Virus record (IMG/VR): IMGVR_UViG_3300047546_003107
Coordinates: 1-38,894 of that record
Source of the DNA: a virus
Reading direction: 5' to 3' (one strand)
DNA length: 38,894 bases
Shown piece after piece: positions 7,876 to 15,668 of the stretch; position 1 is the stretch's first letter; every line of letters begins with the position of its first letter. The notes beneath the pieces were generated by a model. The model saw only the letters and a program-made list of their open reading frames with translations. It did not search any database and had not been told where the DNA came from. The position numbers and the translations under genes are program-made.

Positions 7876-8022
7876 ATGTCATATAAATCAGACGCTCAGC
7901 GTAAGAAGTTTCACGTCTTGGAGAAAGAAGGAAAGATTTCTCCGAAGGTTGTGAAGGAGTTCGATAAGGCCTCGAAAGGAAAAGAGCTGCCGGAGAAGGT
8001 AAAAAAGGGGAAGAAAAAGTGA
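7876..8022 (+). CDS. short Lys-rich phage protein
   Basis: A 48-aa, very basic protein starting with ATG 7876 just after the pentapeptide gene. It begins MSYKSDAQRKKFHVL, the S-x-AQ-R-KF pattern seen at the start of many short phage proteins of unknown function. About one third of the residues are lysine and the C-terminus is a run of KKGKKK, so nucleic-acid binding is possible. A GGAGGG site lies at 7861-7866. Its TGA overlaps the next gene's GTG (GTGA). Confidence 0.65.
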   Translation: MSYKSDAQRKKFHVLEKEGKISPKVVKEFDKASKGKELPEKVKKGKKK

Positions 8023-8339
8023 AACGAGTTTACGTCTGCGCACCGTACTCTTACGACCCGGAGGTTTCTCAAAAAACTTGCCGGGCCTTGTGTAAAATGT
8101 TGGCCGATACGGAGGACTGTATCCCTGTATCGCCGCAAATTTACCTGCATCAGTTTATGTCAGAGACAGATGACCGCCACCGCTGTATGGATATGTGCCT
8201 AGAGTTGCTCAGTATGTGCGATGAGGTTAGGGTGTTTGGCGTATTCATCTCATCCGGTATGAGCGATGAGATTAAACGCGCCCACACTTTGGAAATCCCT
8301 GTGCGCTACGAGGATATGACGTTAGACCTGGAGGAATAA
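8019..8339 (+). CDS. DUF4406/DUF7768-type deoxyribosyltransferase-like protein
   Basis: A 106-aa protein starting at GTG 8019, with an AAGGGGAAG site upstream. The opening KRVYVCAPYS followed by a helix, then PVSPQIYLHQF, and later ELLSMCDEVRVFG and SSGMSDEIKRAHTLEIPV, is the layout of the nucleoside 2-deoxyribosyltransferase-like fold (DUF4406 and related phage families). In the full enzyme family a Glu forms the deoxyribosyl intermediate, and the SxGMxxEI segment carries the candidate E. Activity is unproven for the phage branch. It sits next to a nucleotide pyrophosphohydrolase and a DNA methyltransferase, consistent with nucleotide or base metabolism. Confidence 0.72.
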   Translation: MKRVYVCAPYSYDPEVSQKTCRALCKMLADTEDCIPVSPQIYLHQFMSETDDRHRCMDMCLELLSMCDEVRVFGVFISSGMSDEIKRAHTLEIPVRYEDMTLDLEE

Positions 8340-8340
8340 A

Positions 8341-8853
8341 ATGAACGTGCAACACTCTTCTAGACAAGATGCTTGGGGTACCCCTGCCTGGCTGATAGAA
8401 AAAGTAAAAGAGGTGCTAGAACGAATAGACCTAGACCCTGCATCCGACAGTGCTGCAAACCGTACTGTGGGAGCTGAAAAGTTTTTTACAGAAGAGGATA
8501 ACGGCCTGCTACAGAACTGGTCTGGCAGAGTGTTTCTAAACCCGCCTGGTGGCAAGAGCGGTAAGAATTCCAAGACTAAACAGTTTTGGGATAAGCTTTC
8601 TACCAGCTACGAAGCCGGCGAAGTTACCGAGGCAATCTTTATGTGCTTCAGTGTGGAGGCTTTGCAGACTACGCAGTCTTGCAAGTACCCCATATTAAAT
8701 TACACAATCTGCATACCTTCGAAGCGCATCCAGTTCGTAAATTTGTTAGGTGAGGCGAAGTATGCGCCGTCTCACTCTAACGCCATCGTCTACTTAGGCC
8801 CACGGCCGAATAGATTCAAGAAAGTTTTCGAATCCGTTGGAGGAATAAAATGA
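8341..8853 (+). CDS. phage DNA N6-adenine methyltransferase (Dam-like)
   Basis: A 170-aa protein of the phage N6-adenine methyltransferase family. DAWGTP at residues 10-15, the DLDPASD segment at 30-36, the FFTEEDNGLLQNW block and the catalytic-type NPPG at 67-70 occur in family order. Methyltransferases of this class transfer a methyl group from S-adenosylmethionine to adenine N6, usually to evade restriction. The fourth residue of the catalytic motif is Gly, where most enzymes have Tyr, Phe or Trp; this occurs in a phage subfamily but makes the activity less certain. A GGAGGA site precedes ATG 8341. No partner endonuclease is present. Confidence 0.85.
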   Translation: MNVQHSSRQDAWGTPAWLIEKVKEVLERIDLDPASDSAANRTVGAEKFFTEEDNGLLQNWSGRVFLNPPGGKSGKNSKTKQFWDKLSTSYEAGEVTEAIFMCFSVEALQTTQSCKYPILNYTICIPSKRIQFVNLLGEAKYAPSHSNAIVYLGPRPNRFKKVFESVGGIK

Positions 8854-9269
8854 ATCAGCCAATTGTAAAACCAATCAAACGCCTAGCTCAGGACCTGTTA
8901 AAGGACTCCGAGTTAATCGAAGGGCTCGTAGCCGTAGAGTATCTATTCAACGGAGACATTAGAGTACACGGTGCAGGCATAGTGCATGCGCAGCCCGAGC
9001 TGGTGCTATTTGCCTCAGCCCGTTTGGTGGCCGCGCTTATGTCTGGCTTCAACCCCACAGAGGCAGGCCAGATTACGATAGACATTAACGCTGGAGGCAA
9101 GTGCGATTTTCGCACCACAGGCGCAGCGGATACCGACCCACGGATGACGCTACACGCTGTAGTGCAGACGCTAATTGCGGTGGCGTCTATCATCCAAGAG
9201 CAAAACAATCTAATGAAAGAGAATGTATCCCGTACCGATACCGAGGCTGAAAACAGCAGCGACCCCTAG
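8850..9269 (+). CDS. hypothetical protein, last gene of the early operon
   Basis: A 139-aa protein I do not recognise, with a strong GGAGGA site before ATG 8850 and an ATGA overlap with the methyltransferase stop. The predicted pattern is helix, strands, then a long C-terminal helix (about residues 100-128) and a polar tail. There is no signal peptide. Its last 60 nt overlap the 3' end of the leftward gene ending at 9210 on the other strand, so the early and late transcripts converge here with no visible terminator. Confidence 0.65.
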   Translation: MNQPIVKPIKRLAQDLLKDSELIEGLVAVEYLFNGDIRVHGAGIVHAQPELVLFASARLVAALMSGFNPTEAGQITIDINAGGKCDFRTTGAADTDPRMTLHAVVQTLIAVASIIQEQNNLMKENVSRTDTEAENSSDP

Positions 9270-9506
9270 ATACTGCACGATATCTTCTAGCAGTGTGAAT
9301 TTCCTCTCCTGAATAATCGTAGTGTTATGAACCACCGTAGCGGTGGACACTAACAGCTTAGCCCGCGCCGACATAAGGTCTATGTGGCAGAGGTCTAGTT
9401 TCTTGTCTAGCTTCTGGCTAAGATCCCACAATTGCTCCGCTTGCTTCTGCTCTATGCATACAGGAGCTGCGGCGATGGCTAAACTAAGAAGGCTTACCGT
9501 TATCAT
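9210..9506 (-). CDS. candidate unimolecular spanin / lysis membrane protein
   Basis: A 98-aa protein with an N-terminal hydrophobic export signal (about residues 2-16), a Cys at 17, a helical middle segment and a C-terminal transmembrane segment (about 79-97). An exported N-terminus followed by a C-terminal membrane anchor is the topology of unimolecular spanins, which link outer and inner membranes and complete lysis of Gram-negative hosts. The sequence before Cys17 is APV, which is not a canonical lipobox, so lipidation is doubtful. It overlaps the start region of the coiled-coil membrane gene by 23 nt and sits in the lysis module. It could instead be a simple holin or antiholin. Confidence 0.5.
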   Translation of the reverse strand: MITVSLLSLAIAAAPVCIEQKQAEQLWDLSQKLDKKLDLCHIDLMSARAKLLVSTATVVHNTTIIQERKFTLLEDIVQYLGVAAVFSLGIGTGYILFH

Positions 9507-9759
9507 TGTGCTTCCCCAATAGCCTGTCTACGGCCTCTTGCGTGAGGGGCTCGAGCGCAGCGGCTTCGATTTTGGCTTTAGCCTTCTGGGCCTCTGCCTC
9601 AATCTTAGACTGTTCAGCCCGGGCCTTGTTGTAAGCGGCTTCGTGTTCGAGCAAATCCGAAAGCTGTTGCTCGGCTTTACCTGCCCGCCTGCCTAGAACC
9701 CAGCTCGCGATAACCGCTCCGAGATAGACCACAGAAAGTCCGACGATAAAATACTCCAC
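9484..9759 (-). CDS. membrane-anchored coiled-coil protein, candidate inner-membrane spanin (Rz-like)
   Basis: A 91-aa protein with one N-terminal transmembrane segment (about residues 4-23) followed by a long charged coiled coil (about 28-75) rich in Ala, Glu, Lys and Gln. This is the architecture of Rz-type inner-membrane spanins. The GTG start overlaps the previous stop (TAGTG) and is preceded by GGAGGA. The downstream, overlapping gene could be its outer partner or an independent spanin. Sequence similarity to named spanins is not visible, so the call is architectural. Confidence 0.55.
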   Translation of the reverse strand: MEYFIVGLSVVYLGAVIASWVLGRRAGKAEQQLSDLLEHEAAYNKARAEQSKIEAEAQKAKAKIEAAALEPLTQEAVDRLLGKHNDNGKPS

Positions 9760-9965
9760 TACTTCTTCCTCCCATGCAGTGCCTGAAAAACGTCTATCTC
9801 TTTGCGCGAGGCTTTGGAATAGTCTGCAGCGTCTTCTTTCTTAACGTCGCAGGATCTGCACCACCACCAGCCTTCGAAATTACAATCCAAATATCTCGGA
9901 CACCTATCGCATATGCGATTGAGGTCTGCCCCTAGATAATAAAGGTCTCTACGCGCTCGGCTCAT
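9759..9965 (-). CDS. small zinc-ribbon-like protein in the lysis module
   Basis: A 68-aa protein with two Cys pairs: CDRC near residue 20 and CRSC near 37, plus one further Cys at about 28. The spacing is that of a zinc ribbon, with a WWWC cluster between the pairs. I start it at ATG 9965; an in-frame GTG lies 12 nt upstream at 9977. It overlaps the 3' end of the holin candidate. Its function is unknown; similar short Zn-binding proteins occur scattered in phages. It has no membrane segment. Confidence 0.6.
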   Translation of the reverse strand: MSRARRDLYYLGADLNRICDRCPRYLDCNFEGWWWCRSCDVKKEDAADYSKASRKEIDVFQALHGRKK

Positions 9966-10164
9966 CTTTCTTCCCACCAGCCAGCGCCTTGGGGGGTGTA
10001 GCTACGAGGCCGGTGAAGGCTACGAGTACGAGCTTGATGATGGCCGCGAGGTTAATCTCTTTGCCGTCTTCCAGCATAGGAGCGAGCTCTGTAGAGATGA
10101 TGCTAACGAGCATAATCCAAAACACTGGAGTCTTGAGTTTATCGAGAACGGACTTTACTTCCAT
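9949..10164 (-). CDS. candidate holin
   Basis: A 71-aa membrane protein. It has a short basic N-terminus, a first hydrophobic segment at about residues 14-26, an acidic loop (EDGKE), a second hydrophobic segment at about 37-56 and a charged C-terminal tail. Two membrane segments and its place beside the endolysin fit a class II-like holin. I prefer ATG 10164 over the adjacent GTG 10167 because TAAAAT lies exactly 6 nt upstream, the same spacing seen at other late genes. No Shine-Dalgarno is present. Confidence 0.6.
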   Translation of the reverse strand: MEVKSVLDKLKTPVFWIMLVSIISTELAPMLEDGKEINLAAIIKLVLVAFTGLVATPPKALAGGKKDEPSA

Positions 10165-10176
10165 CACTCTATTTTA
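10165..10176 (-). promoter_or_regulatory. possible leaderless promoter for holin candidate
   Basis: TAAAAT on the minus strand (10171-10176), 6 nt before ATG 10164. It overlaps the stop of the preceding gene and has no convincing -35, so it is the weakest of the set. Confidence 0.45.
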
Positions 10177-10432
10177 CACTGAAAAGCTCAAGCAGTTTGG
10201 GGAGTAGACTCCCCCCGGCCCCGCCTACTGTACCAACGAGAATCAACATCTTAAGTCTATCGACGTTGCCTTTGGCCTCTAGCTTAGCGTGCTCTAACTG
10301 CGCATCTGTTATACCCTTTTGCAGATGGTCTATACGCCCCTCTAGATTCTCAAGGCGGCGCTCTATGCGGTCCATCATTGAGACTAACAGTGCGCCATCT
10401 TGGGCGGACATTCCTACGTTAGGCCCCGGCAT
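10169..10432 (-). CDS. coiled-coil protein with C-terminal membrane segment (XhlA-like)
   Basis: An 87-aa protein. Residues about 18-58 form a coiled coil (IERRLENLEGRID with regular heptads), and about 60-77 are a Gly-rich hydrophobic segment, followed by a short tail. This resembles haemolysin XhlA-type proteins, which are often encoded beside phage holins and endolysins. It starts at ATG 10432 behind GAGGTG and overlaps the endolysin end by 14 nt. It probably assists holin function at the inner membrane; a structural role cannot be excluded. Confidence 0.55.
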   Translation of the reverse strand: MPGPNVGMSAQDGALLVSMMDRIERRLENLEGRIDHLQKGITDAQLEHAKLEAKGNVDRLKMLILVGTVGGAGGSLLPKLLELFSVK

Positions 10433-10829
10433 CTTTCACCTCTTTCCATAGAGCCCATTCCGTATGTGGAAAGTCTCTGATGGTGGAAAAATCCGCTCCA
10501 GATACTAGCTTATTTCCGCCCACAATGCCAGCTGCAAAGGGTATAACGTGCCATGCCTGGTGTTTATCCGCTAGGATTTTCGCATCCTTTACGAGGCAGA
10601 TATCCCAGGCTAATCCGTACTCGTGTGGAGATTGGCCCGGCCGGGCCTTGGATCTGCCCGTAGAGAATAGAATTTTCTGCCTCTCCGGCGAGCGGATTGT
10701 TTCGGTTACGGTGGCGGTTACTTCTGGAAAGTACGCCTTGAGAAGTATGGCTACTTTTTCAAGGTGCTGTTTGGCTAGGTCTCTTACGATGGGCCTTAGC
10801 TGTTCCAGTTTCTCGCCGTTGGTCGTCAT
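10419..10829 (-). CDS. endolysin, M15 family D-Ala/L-Ala-D-Glu type peptidase
   Basis: A 136-aa peptidoglycan peptidase. The motif S67-P-H69-E-Y-G-L-A-W-D76 gives two zinc ligands, and H122-T-E-W near the C-terminus supplies the third; RSPERQKILF at about 46-55 precedes them as in VanY/CwlK-type enzymes. It cleaves peptide stems of peptidoglycan to lyse the host once the holin opens the inner membrane. There is no signal peptide or separate binding domain. I chose ATG 10829, which overlaps the preceding stop (ATGA) with GGAG upstream. Confidence 0.88.
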   Translation of the reverse strand: MTTNGEKLEQLRPIVRDLAKQHLEKVAILLKAYFPEVTATVTETIRSPERQKILFSTGRSKARPGQSPHEYGLAWDICLVKDAKILADKHQAWHVIPFAAGIVGGNKLVSGADFSTIRDFPHTEWALWKEVKDAGA

Positions 10830-11275
10830 ACCAGCTCCACCATTGTAAGCGTAATGGCCGGGCATTGCCAACTAGCACCCGCCGCTGCACATGTAATGTA
10901 AAAATAGGCGTAACTCCCGGCGGTCAAACTAAAGGGGCTAGATTCACTCTGCTCCACGAGAGCCAAAGAGGTTGAGGTTACGATGTTTGCAGTAGCGGAA
11001 TCCGAGGTTGAGTAGGTAGTCTTAACCTTCACCCTCACTTCTGTACCGGATAGAGTCGAGCCTATCAGCGCCCGAGCATAAAAGCTCGATGTAGTGTCGA
11101 TATACAGCGCTCCAACAAACACGTCAGTTAACGCCGTGCCTGTTTCGTATATCGGAACTAGAGTTTGACTAGCCATAAAGGGCTCCACTGGTGTCCATAC
11201 ACGCGCTGGCGGTGTCTCTACAACCCCACCCATTAAGGGGTAACGGGACCGGTATCCTGTGCGACGATACCACAC
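10826..11275 (-). CDS. beta-rich fibre-associated protein, unknown
   Basis: A 149-aa protein directly after the tailspike gene, with a TAGTG overlap at its GTG start (11275) and a GAGGA site nearby. A second possible start is ATG 11176, preceded by GGAG. The body from about residue 35 is rich in Thr, Ser and Val with beta-strand periodicity, as in tail-fibre or spike accessory domains. There is no signal peptide. Because it is coupled to the tailspike, it may be a second receptor-binding or spike-completing subunit, but I do not recognise the family. Confidence 0.6.
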   Translation of the reverse strand: MWYRRTGYRSRYPLMGGVVETPPARVWTPVEPFMASQTLVPIYETGTALTDVFVGALYIDTTSSFYARALIGSTLSGTEVRVKVKTTYSTSDSATANIVTSTSLALVEQSESSPFSLTAGSYAYFYITCAAAGASWQCPAITLTMVELV

Positions 11276-14025
11276 TAAGAGTCCTCATGGAAAACGTAAG
11301 TTATGAACAATTGACCAGCCAAGGTAGTACCAGAGGAGGTGTGCAGGTAAAGCCCCTGGTCCACCACACTAGCCTGCATGAAGGGGTCATTAACGCCTGA
11401 GGCCACAACGCCTGTAGCGGAAATGTCGAAGTCGGCGGTTAGCTTTGTGCCTCCTCCGTTGGCGGCAGTATAGAGCGCGGCTGTAGCTGCAGCAATGGCG
11501 GTTGTTACGATTAGCCTCACCTCCACAATTCTAAACTGATTTTTCACTCCCATCTGTGTGTGATTGAGAATGAGAATCGTATCGCTGTTAGCGTCTTGGC
11601 CGTCTACTTCTTTCCACATAGTGTGTAGAGGAGCCCAAGTAACCGAACCTGGATAAGATACAGTATCTGTAGGGTGTATGTATTCGTAAGGTGTATCGAA
11701 AGAAACTGAGCGAAACTCTGCTCCCGAAGAACCATGTACGGAACACCCCCAGTGGGAAATGTTCTTAGTGTCTCGCGTAAAGGCGGAGGCCGTGCTGATA
11801 TTTCCCAAAGGGTTCATGTTCCAGACTACATCCCCCAAGGCCCCGGCCGTTACGATGGAGTCTGAATACTCTTGCTTGAATGCCTGCACTCTAGAGCATC
11901 GACCAGTGGAGGAAGTGTACGTACTCGGAGCACTAGAGCCTGTTAAAACAAACTGTGTACCTGCAGTGTTGGAGCTTTCCGTTAGCCACATCCCGTTAGC
12001 TTGCGTGGCCCCTTGCACGCCTTGAATCCACACCCTAAATCCATCCTTTATATTCCCAGAGGCTATCGTTACTTGGCATTTACCTCCGCTGTTTGAGACG
12101 TTGGTGATTGCAAAGGTAGAGTCAATTGCTAACAGATAGCCGCCTGAGGTTAAAGTATTCCCTCCGTTGTACGCCTTCATAAACACGGCGCCGGAAGTAG
12201 CATCTAGTGCGTCTGAACCTGTAGGGTCTGAGATATAGATTCCGTTGTTCGGAAACCATACAGCGCCGTCGTTACCTCTCGTATTGGTATCGGCACCGAG
12301 GCGCATGTTAACATCCGTAGCACCGCTACCGTATGCGAGCTCCCACCACCCACTGCCAGAGTTAGATAGGCTCGCATAAGATGTTCTGTTATAGTACAGC
12401 CCCAAAGTGTTTGAGGTCGTAACATCTGTAGCATTCCACGCTTGAGACGCTACGCTAGTGGAACCGACCTCAGTGCTAACGGTTCCAGAACTAGAGTCGT
12501 CTGGGTATCTATTCTTGGCAGTCAGTGATTTGTAAACAGTAAGCGACCCGCCGCTGGGCTGTAGCTCTACAGCGGAGGTGGTTGAAAATGAGTTGTTAAT
12601 GTTGGACGTTCCGCCAATAAGCATGGCAGGCGCGTTATAGTACACGTCCACCGATGTACCGTTCGTATACGTATCGATAAACGTATGCTTGGAGGTGGAC
12701 TCATCGCAGAAGATTGAGTAATAAGTTCCGTACCCTGAATCTCCGTTATCGATAAATGAGTTGATATACGTATTGTGCTCCGTGCTGCTGTCCACCAACT
12801 GACAAGGTACTGCTGTGATCGTACCCACTCCGTCGGAAAAATCTCCGCTAGTATCGGATAGTCCAGAAAGATTTCCCTCGATAGTAATGTGCGTATCGTC
12901 TGCGAATCTAACCAAGGCCCCCGGTATGGTATAGGGTGCGCCGGGGCTTGTGGTATTCGAAAGCTTTACGATGTTGCCTCTCTCGAATATGCGCTTACCT
13001 CCACTGAGATTTGTAAATACGTACGTGAGGAACTTATCAGTATTCCCTGAGATTGAAGGGTAGAGTGTTCCTGCATTGTTTATGGTATCGTCCGCCGCGG
13101 TAATGGCGCAGGTAATGGTGGTGCTGGTATAGCCAGTAATCTGCACGCCGTCGACGTTAGCCTGCATACCTGTGGTGGTTATATAGTCTCCGACTACGAA
13201 CCCGCTTTGCGCTTGGGTTAATCCAACAACCATAGACAGAACGTTATTGGAAATGGACGAAGAGGTAATCGCTCTACTGATTCTCTTAACGTAACACGCT
13301 GTAGTAGCCGCAGTGTAAGGCCCGGCCGCGGATGTGAATTGATAACCATTGGCGTTCCAATAGCAGGAATCAAACACTACTCCTCTCGCGCGGTCGCCGT
13401 CTAGAACTGTGCCGGCTGTGCCGTTGTTCTGAAACCTACAGCGCACAAAACGCGAGCCTGTGGCATCTCCCAGACAAGGCTGGTGGTTTCTGCCGGTGTA
13501 GCACTGCATCAACACACCTGCTCCACCAAAGCCAGAAATCGTAACGTCCTCTAGTGTAACTGCGTTATGAGCTATGATTCCGTGATAGGTCACATTGCTT
13601 GTTGGGCCAGAACCAACTAGCGTGATGCCCTTAATGTGAAACATCTCCGCGTTACATAAAGGGTCGGAAGAATACGTGCCAGTAGTGGTAATGGTCGCGC
13701 CGGAGAATTGACTAGGGTAATGTACCTCGAAGCCCGCCGACCCTGAAAAATAAATCTGGCAGTGGTTCCTATTGGTATCCACAGCCGTGGAGGAATGTCC
13801 TGTAATCGAGGCCTTGGATATAAGAGAAAGCCTCCTATATACATCTATCTTGGAAGCGAACGTGTACACTCTGTTCGAAAACAGAACCGCTACAGTCTCT
13901 CCGGTTTTAACTCCGTTACTGTCTGCGTATGAGATGCCAGTAGCTTGTGCGCGGTTAAGGGCGGGGGCCCAGTCGTTTCCGTCTGCCGCCAACCAGAAAT
14001 CTTCGATGGGTCTGGGTAATGACAT
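11275..14025 (-). CDS. tailspike protein with right-handed beta-helix
   Basis: A 916-aa protein. The N-terminal SLPRPIEDFWLAADGNDWAP region is a typical spike head segment, where an ALNRAQ helix precedes a pectate-lyase-like parallel beta helix (about residues 60-480) with repeated short strands such as GIIAHNAVTLEDVTISGFG and many Asn, Gly, Ser and Thr turns. The C-terminal about 400 residues form further beta-rich domains that probably trimerise. Proteins of this kind bind, and often cleave, host surface polysaccharide; I cannot assign catalytic residues. An AGGAAG site precedes ATG 14025. It is likely the main host-range determinant. Confidence 0.82.
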   Translation of the reverse strand: MSLPRPIEDFWLAADGNDWAPALNRAQATGISYADSNGVKTGETVAVLFSNRVYTFASKIDVYRRLSLISKASITGHSSTAVDTNRNHCQIYFSGSAGFEVHYPSQFSGATITTTGTYSSDPLCNAEMFHIKGITLVGSGPTSNVTYHGIIAHNAVTLEDVTISGFGGAGVLMQCYTGRNHQPCLGDATGSRFVRCRFQNNGTAGTVLDGDRARGVVFDSCYWNANGYQFTSAAGPYTAATTACYVKRISRAITSSSISNNVLSMVVGLTQAQSGFVVGDYITTTGMQANVDGVQITGYTSTTITCAITAADDTINNAGTLYPSISGNTDKFLTYVFTNLSGGKRIFERGNIVKLSNTTSPGAPYTIPGALVRFADDTHITIEGNLSGLSDTSGDFSDGVGTITAVPCQLVDSSTEHNTYINSFIDNGDSGYGTYYSIFCDESTSKHTFIDTYTNGTSVDVYYNAPAMLIGGTSNINNSFSTTSAVELQPSGGSLTVYKSLTAKNRYPDDSSSGTVSTEVGSTSVASQAWNATDVTTSNTLGLYYNRTSYASLSNSGSGWWELAYGSGATDVNMRLGADTNTRGNDGAVWFPNNGIYISDPTGSDALDATSGAVFMKAYNGGNTLTSGGYLLAIDSTFAITNVSNSGGKCQVTIASGNIKDGFRVWIQGVQGATQANGMWLTESSNTAGTQFVLTGSSAPSTYTSSTGRCSRVQAFKQEYSDSIVTAGALGDVVWNMNPLGNISTASAFTRDTKNISHWGCSVHGSSGAEFRSVSFDTPYEYIHPTDTVSYPGSVTWAPLHTMWKEVDGQDANSDTILILNHTQMGVKNQFRIVEVRLIVTTAIAAATAALYTAANGGGTKLTADFDISATGVVASGVNDPFMQASVVDQGLYLHTSSGTTLAGQLFITYVFHEDS

Positions 14026-14034
14026 ATGGTCTTC

Positions 14035-14847
14035 CTACGGAACATCCGTAACTTTATCCCCTGAATCTACAAACTGCAAGTAGTCTAGATCATACCCGTT
14101 TCCCGTAACATCCTCAACATGTCCAGGCTGTACGATATCATCCAAGGGGTGGTCCCCCATCCTCCACCAGATTAGTGGGGCAAAAGAGGTTAACACTCCA
14201 GGGCGGCCGCCATTGTATATCTGGGTGGCGAACGCTCGCTTGTCCTCCCTCCAGATGGCGATTTCATCGTACTTGCCACCGGCCGCTAGAGTGTATCCAC
14301 TGGTGCCGTTCACGTAGATGTAACCATTACCGTCGGTAATGGATGTCGGTATGGTTCCAGTATAAGACGATGTCCTATCTACTCCATCCACGTAGATGTA
14401 GCAGCGTGTAGAGTTCCCAGCCCCAGAACCATTGTAGACAATGAAAAAGTGGTGCCAGGAAGTATCAACGCGGTTAGCGTCTGTCTCACAGTAGTTACCT
14501 CCTGTACCGACAGTGATTCGCATTTTCGTCGTATCTGTTTGACCCGTACGAATATCAAATTCGCGAGCTGTAGATTTGGCGATATACACATCCGCTAAAG
14601 TGATGGAGCCGGTTGACTTATACCAGAAAGATACAGTTAGAGCTGTGTAGTTACCAGACCAGATATCTGCTGCAGTGCTCATGATTTCATTGGTAGCATC
14701 TAGGTTTACCGCGTAGTTGTTGGTTAGAACCTGTCTACCCCCACCGCTAGTGCGCCCGATGCCTCTAGATTTCGCTACCAAAGCCTCTGCCTCTGTAGCG
14801 CTGCAGCGTACGAAAAGGGTGCAGAGCAGGACTGCACAGATTCGCAT
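14035..14847 (-). CDS. exported LamG/concanavalin-like protein (copy 2)
   Basis: A 270-aa protein. Residues 1-21 look like a Sec signal peptide (MR, hydrophobic core, then ATEAEA cleavage region). Residues about 60-215 match a LamG/ConA-like jelly roll: ALTVSFWYKS, a TSWHHFFIVYNG strand, CYIYVDGVDRTSSY and KYDEIAIWRE. It is a tandem paralogue of the next gene upstream and shares the ending SGDK-x-T-x-VP. Such domains bind carbohydrate or protein. A signal peptide on a gene within the fibre cluster is odd, because tailed-phage fibres normally assemble in the cytoplasm. The start overlaps the paralogue stop (TAATG) with AGGGGTG upstream. Confidence 0.75.
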   Translation of the reverse strand: MRICAVLLCTLFVRCSATEAEALVAKSRGIGRTSGGGRQVLTNNYAVNLDATNEIMSTAADIWSGNYTALTVSFWYKSTGSITLADVYIAKSTAREFDIRTGQTDTTKMRITVGTGGNYCETDANRVDTSWHHFFIVYNGSGAGNSTRCYIYVDGVDRTSSYTGTIPTSITDGNGYIYVNGTSGYTLAAGGKYDEIAIWREDKRAFATQIYNGGRPGVLTSFAPLIWWRMGDHPLDDIVQPGHVEDVTGNGYDLDYLQFVDSGDKVTDVP

Positions 14848-15668
14848 TACGGCACCCCTGTAGTTTTATCACCACTCTCTGTGTTAACAGGCGTACAGTT
14901 AGACCTTCCCATTTGGTCAACTAGGAGCTTACTACCAGAAGCTGAATCGAAATTATCTGAAGCATCATCGCCCATGCGATACCATAGCAGTGGGGCGAAC
15001 CTTCTGAGATTTTGAGTCACTCCTCCGTTGTAGATTGCGGTAGCTTCGTTTAGCTTATTCGCACGCCAGTACGCTACCTCATCAAACTCTGCACCTAGAT
15101 AGTTCGCACCACCTGCGCTAGAATTTATCTCTATCGAAGCCGAGCCGTCCGCCACAGAGTTTTGAATCGTGCCGTTATAGGTTGAGGTCCTATCTACTCC
15201 GTTGATGTAGATGTAACACATAAGGGCGTTAGAACCCCCAAGGCCGTTCCATATAGCTACGACATGTGTCCAGGTACCATTAACCAATCTGCCTGTATCT
15301 GTCTCACACCAGTTCGAGCTTGAGGTGCTTTGAGAAAATCTAACCTTAGAGCTATCAGCCCCACCCGTTTGGAGCACAAATTCGCGGGCCGAAGTCTTGG
15401 CAGTTAAGATTCTATTCGTAGCTAGCGAGGTAGGCTTAACCCACATTGAGATGGTCAAAGCAGTATAACCATCACTCCAAGGGTCTCCGCAATCGAACCT
15501 CTCGTTAGTTGCATCCAGCGTAGCTGTGTACCCGTTACCGTTCCAGGGTATGACCCCCCCAGCTGGGCCGGTAAGACCTCTAACCTTGCTCCGTAATGAG
15601 ATGGCCTCCGCATCTGTAGCCATACAGCGGCAGAGCAGTATACATAAAGCCGCCGCTAGCAGTCTCAT
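14847..15668 (-). CDS. exported LamG/concanavalin-like protein (copy 1)
   Basis: A 273-aa paralogue of the neighbouring protein. It has a similar signal peptide (MRLLAAALCILLCRC then ATDAEA) and the same jelly-roll landmarks: ALTISMWVKP, GTWTHVVAIWNG, CYIYINGVDRTSTY, EFDEVAYWR and FAPLLWYRMGDD. The two copies clearly arose by duplication and have diverged to moderate identity. Export to the periplasm or cell surface is predicted; the Cys before the AT(D/E)AEA region is preceded by Arg, so a lipoprotein is unlikely. It may act as a lectin-like virion component or a cell-surface protein during infection. The ATG directly follows the upstream stop, with GGAGAG before it. Confidence 0.75.
   Translation of the reverse strand: MRLLAAALCILLCRCMATDAEAISLRSKVRGLTGPAGGVIPWNGNGYTATLDATNERFDCGDPWSDGYTALTISMWVKPTSLATNRILTAKTSAREFVLQTGGADSSKVRFSQSTSSSNWCETDTGRLVNGTWTHVVAIWNGLGGSNALMCYIYINGVDRTSTYNGTIQNSVADGSASIEINSSAGGANYLGAEFDEVAYWRANKLNEATAIYNGGVTQNLRRFAPLLWYRMGDDASDNFDSASGSKLLVDQMGRSNCTPVNTESGDKTTGVP

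Noticed and set aside
14780-15640. LamG proteins as lipoproteins
   Set aside because: A Cys is near the end of each signal peptide, but Arg precedes it, which is not a lipobox.
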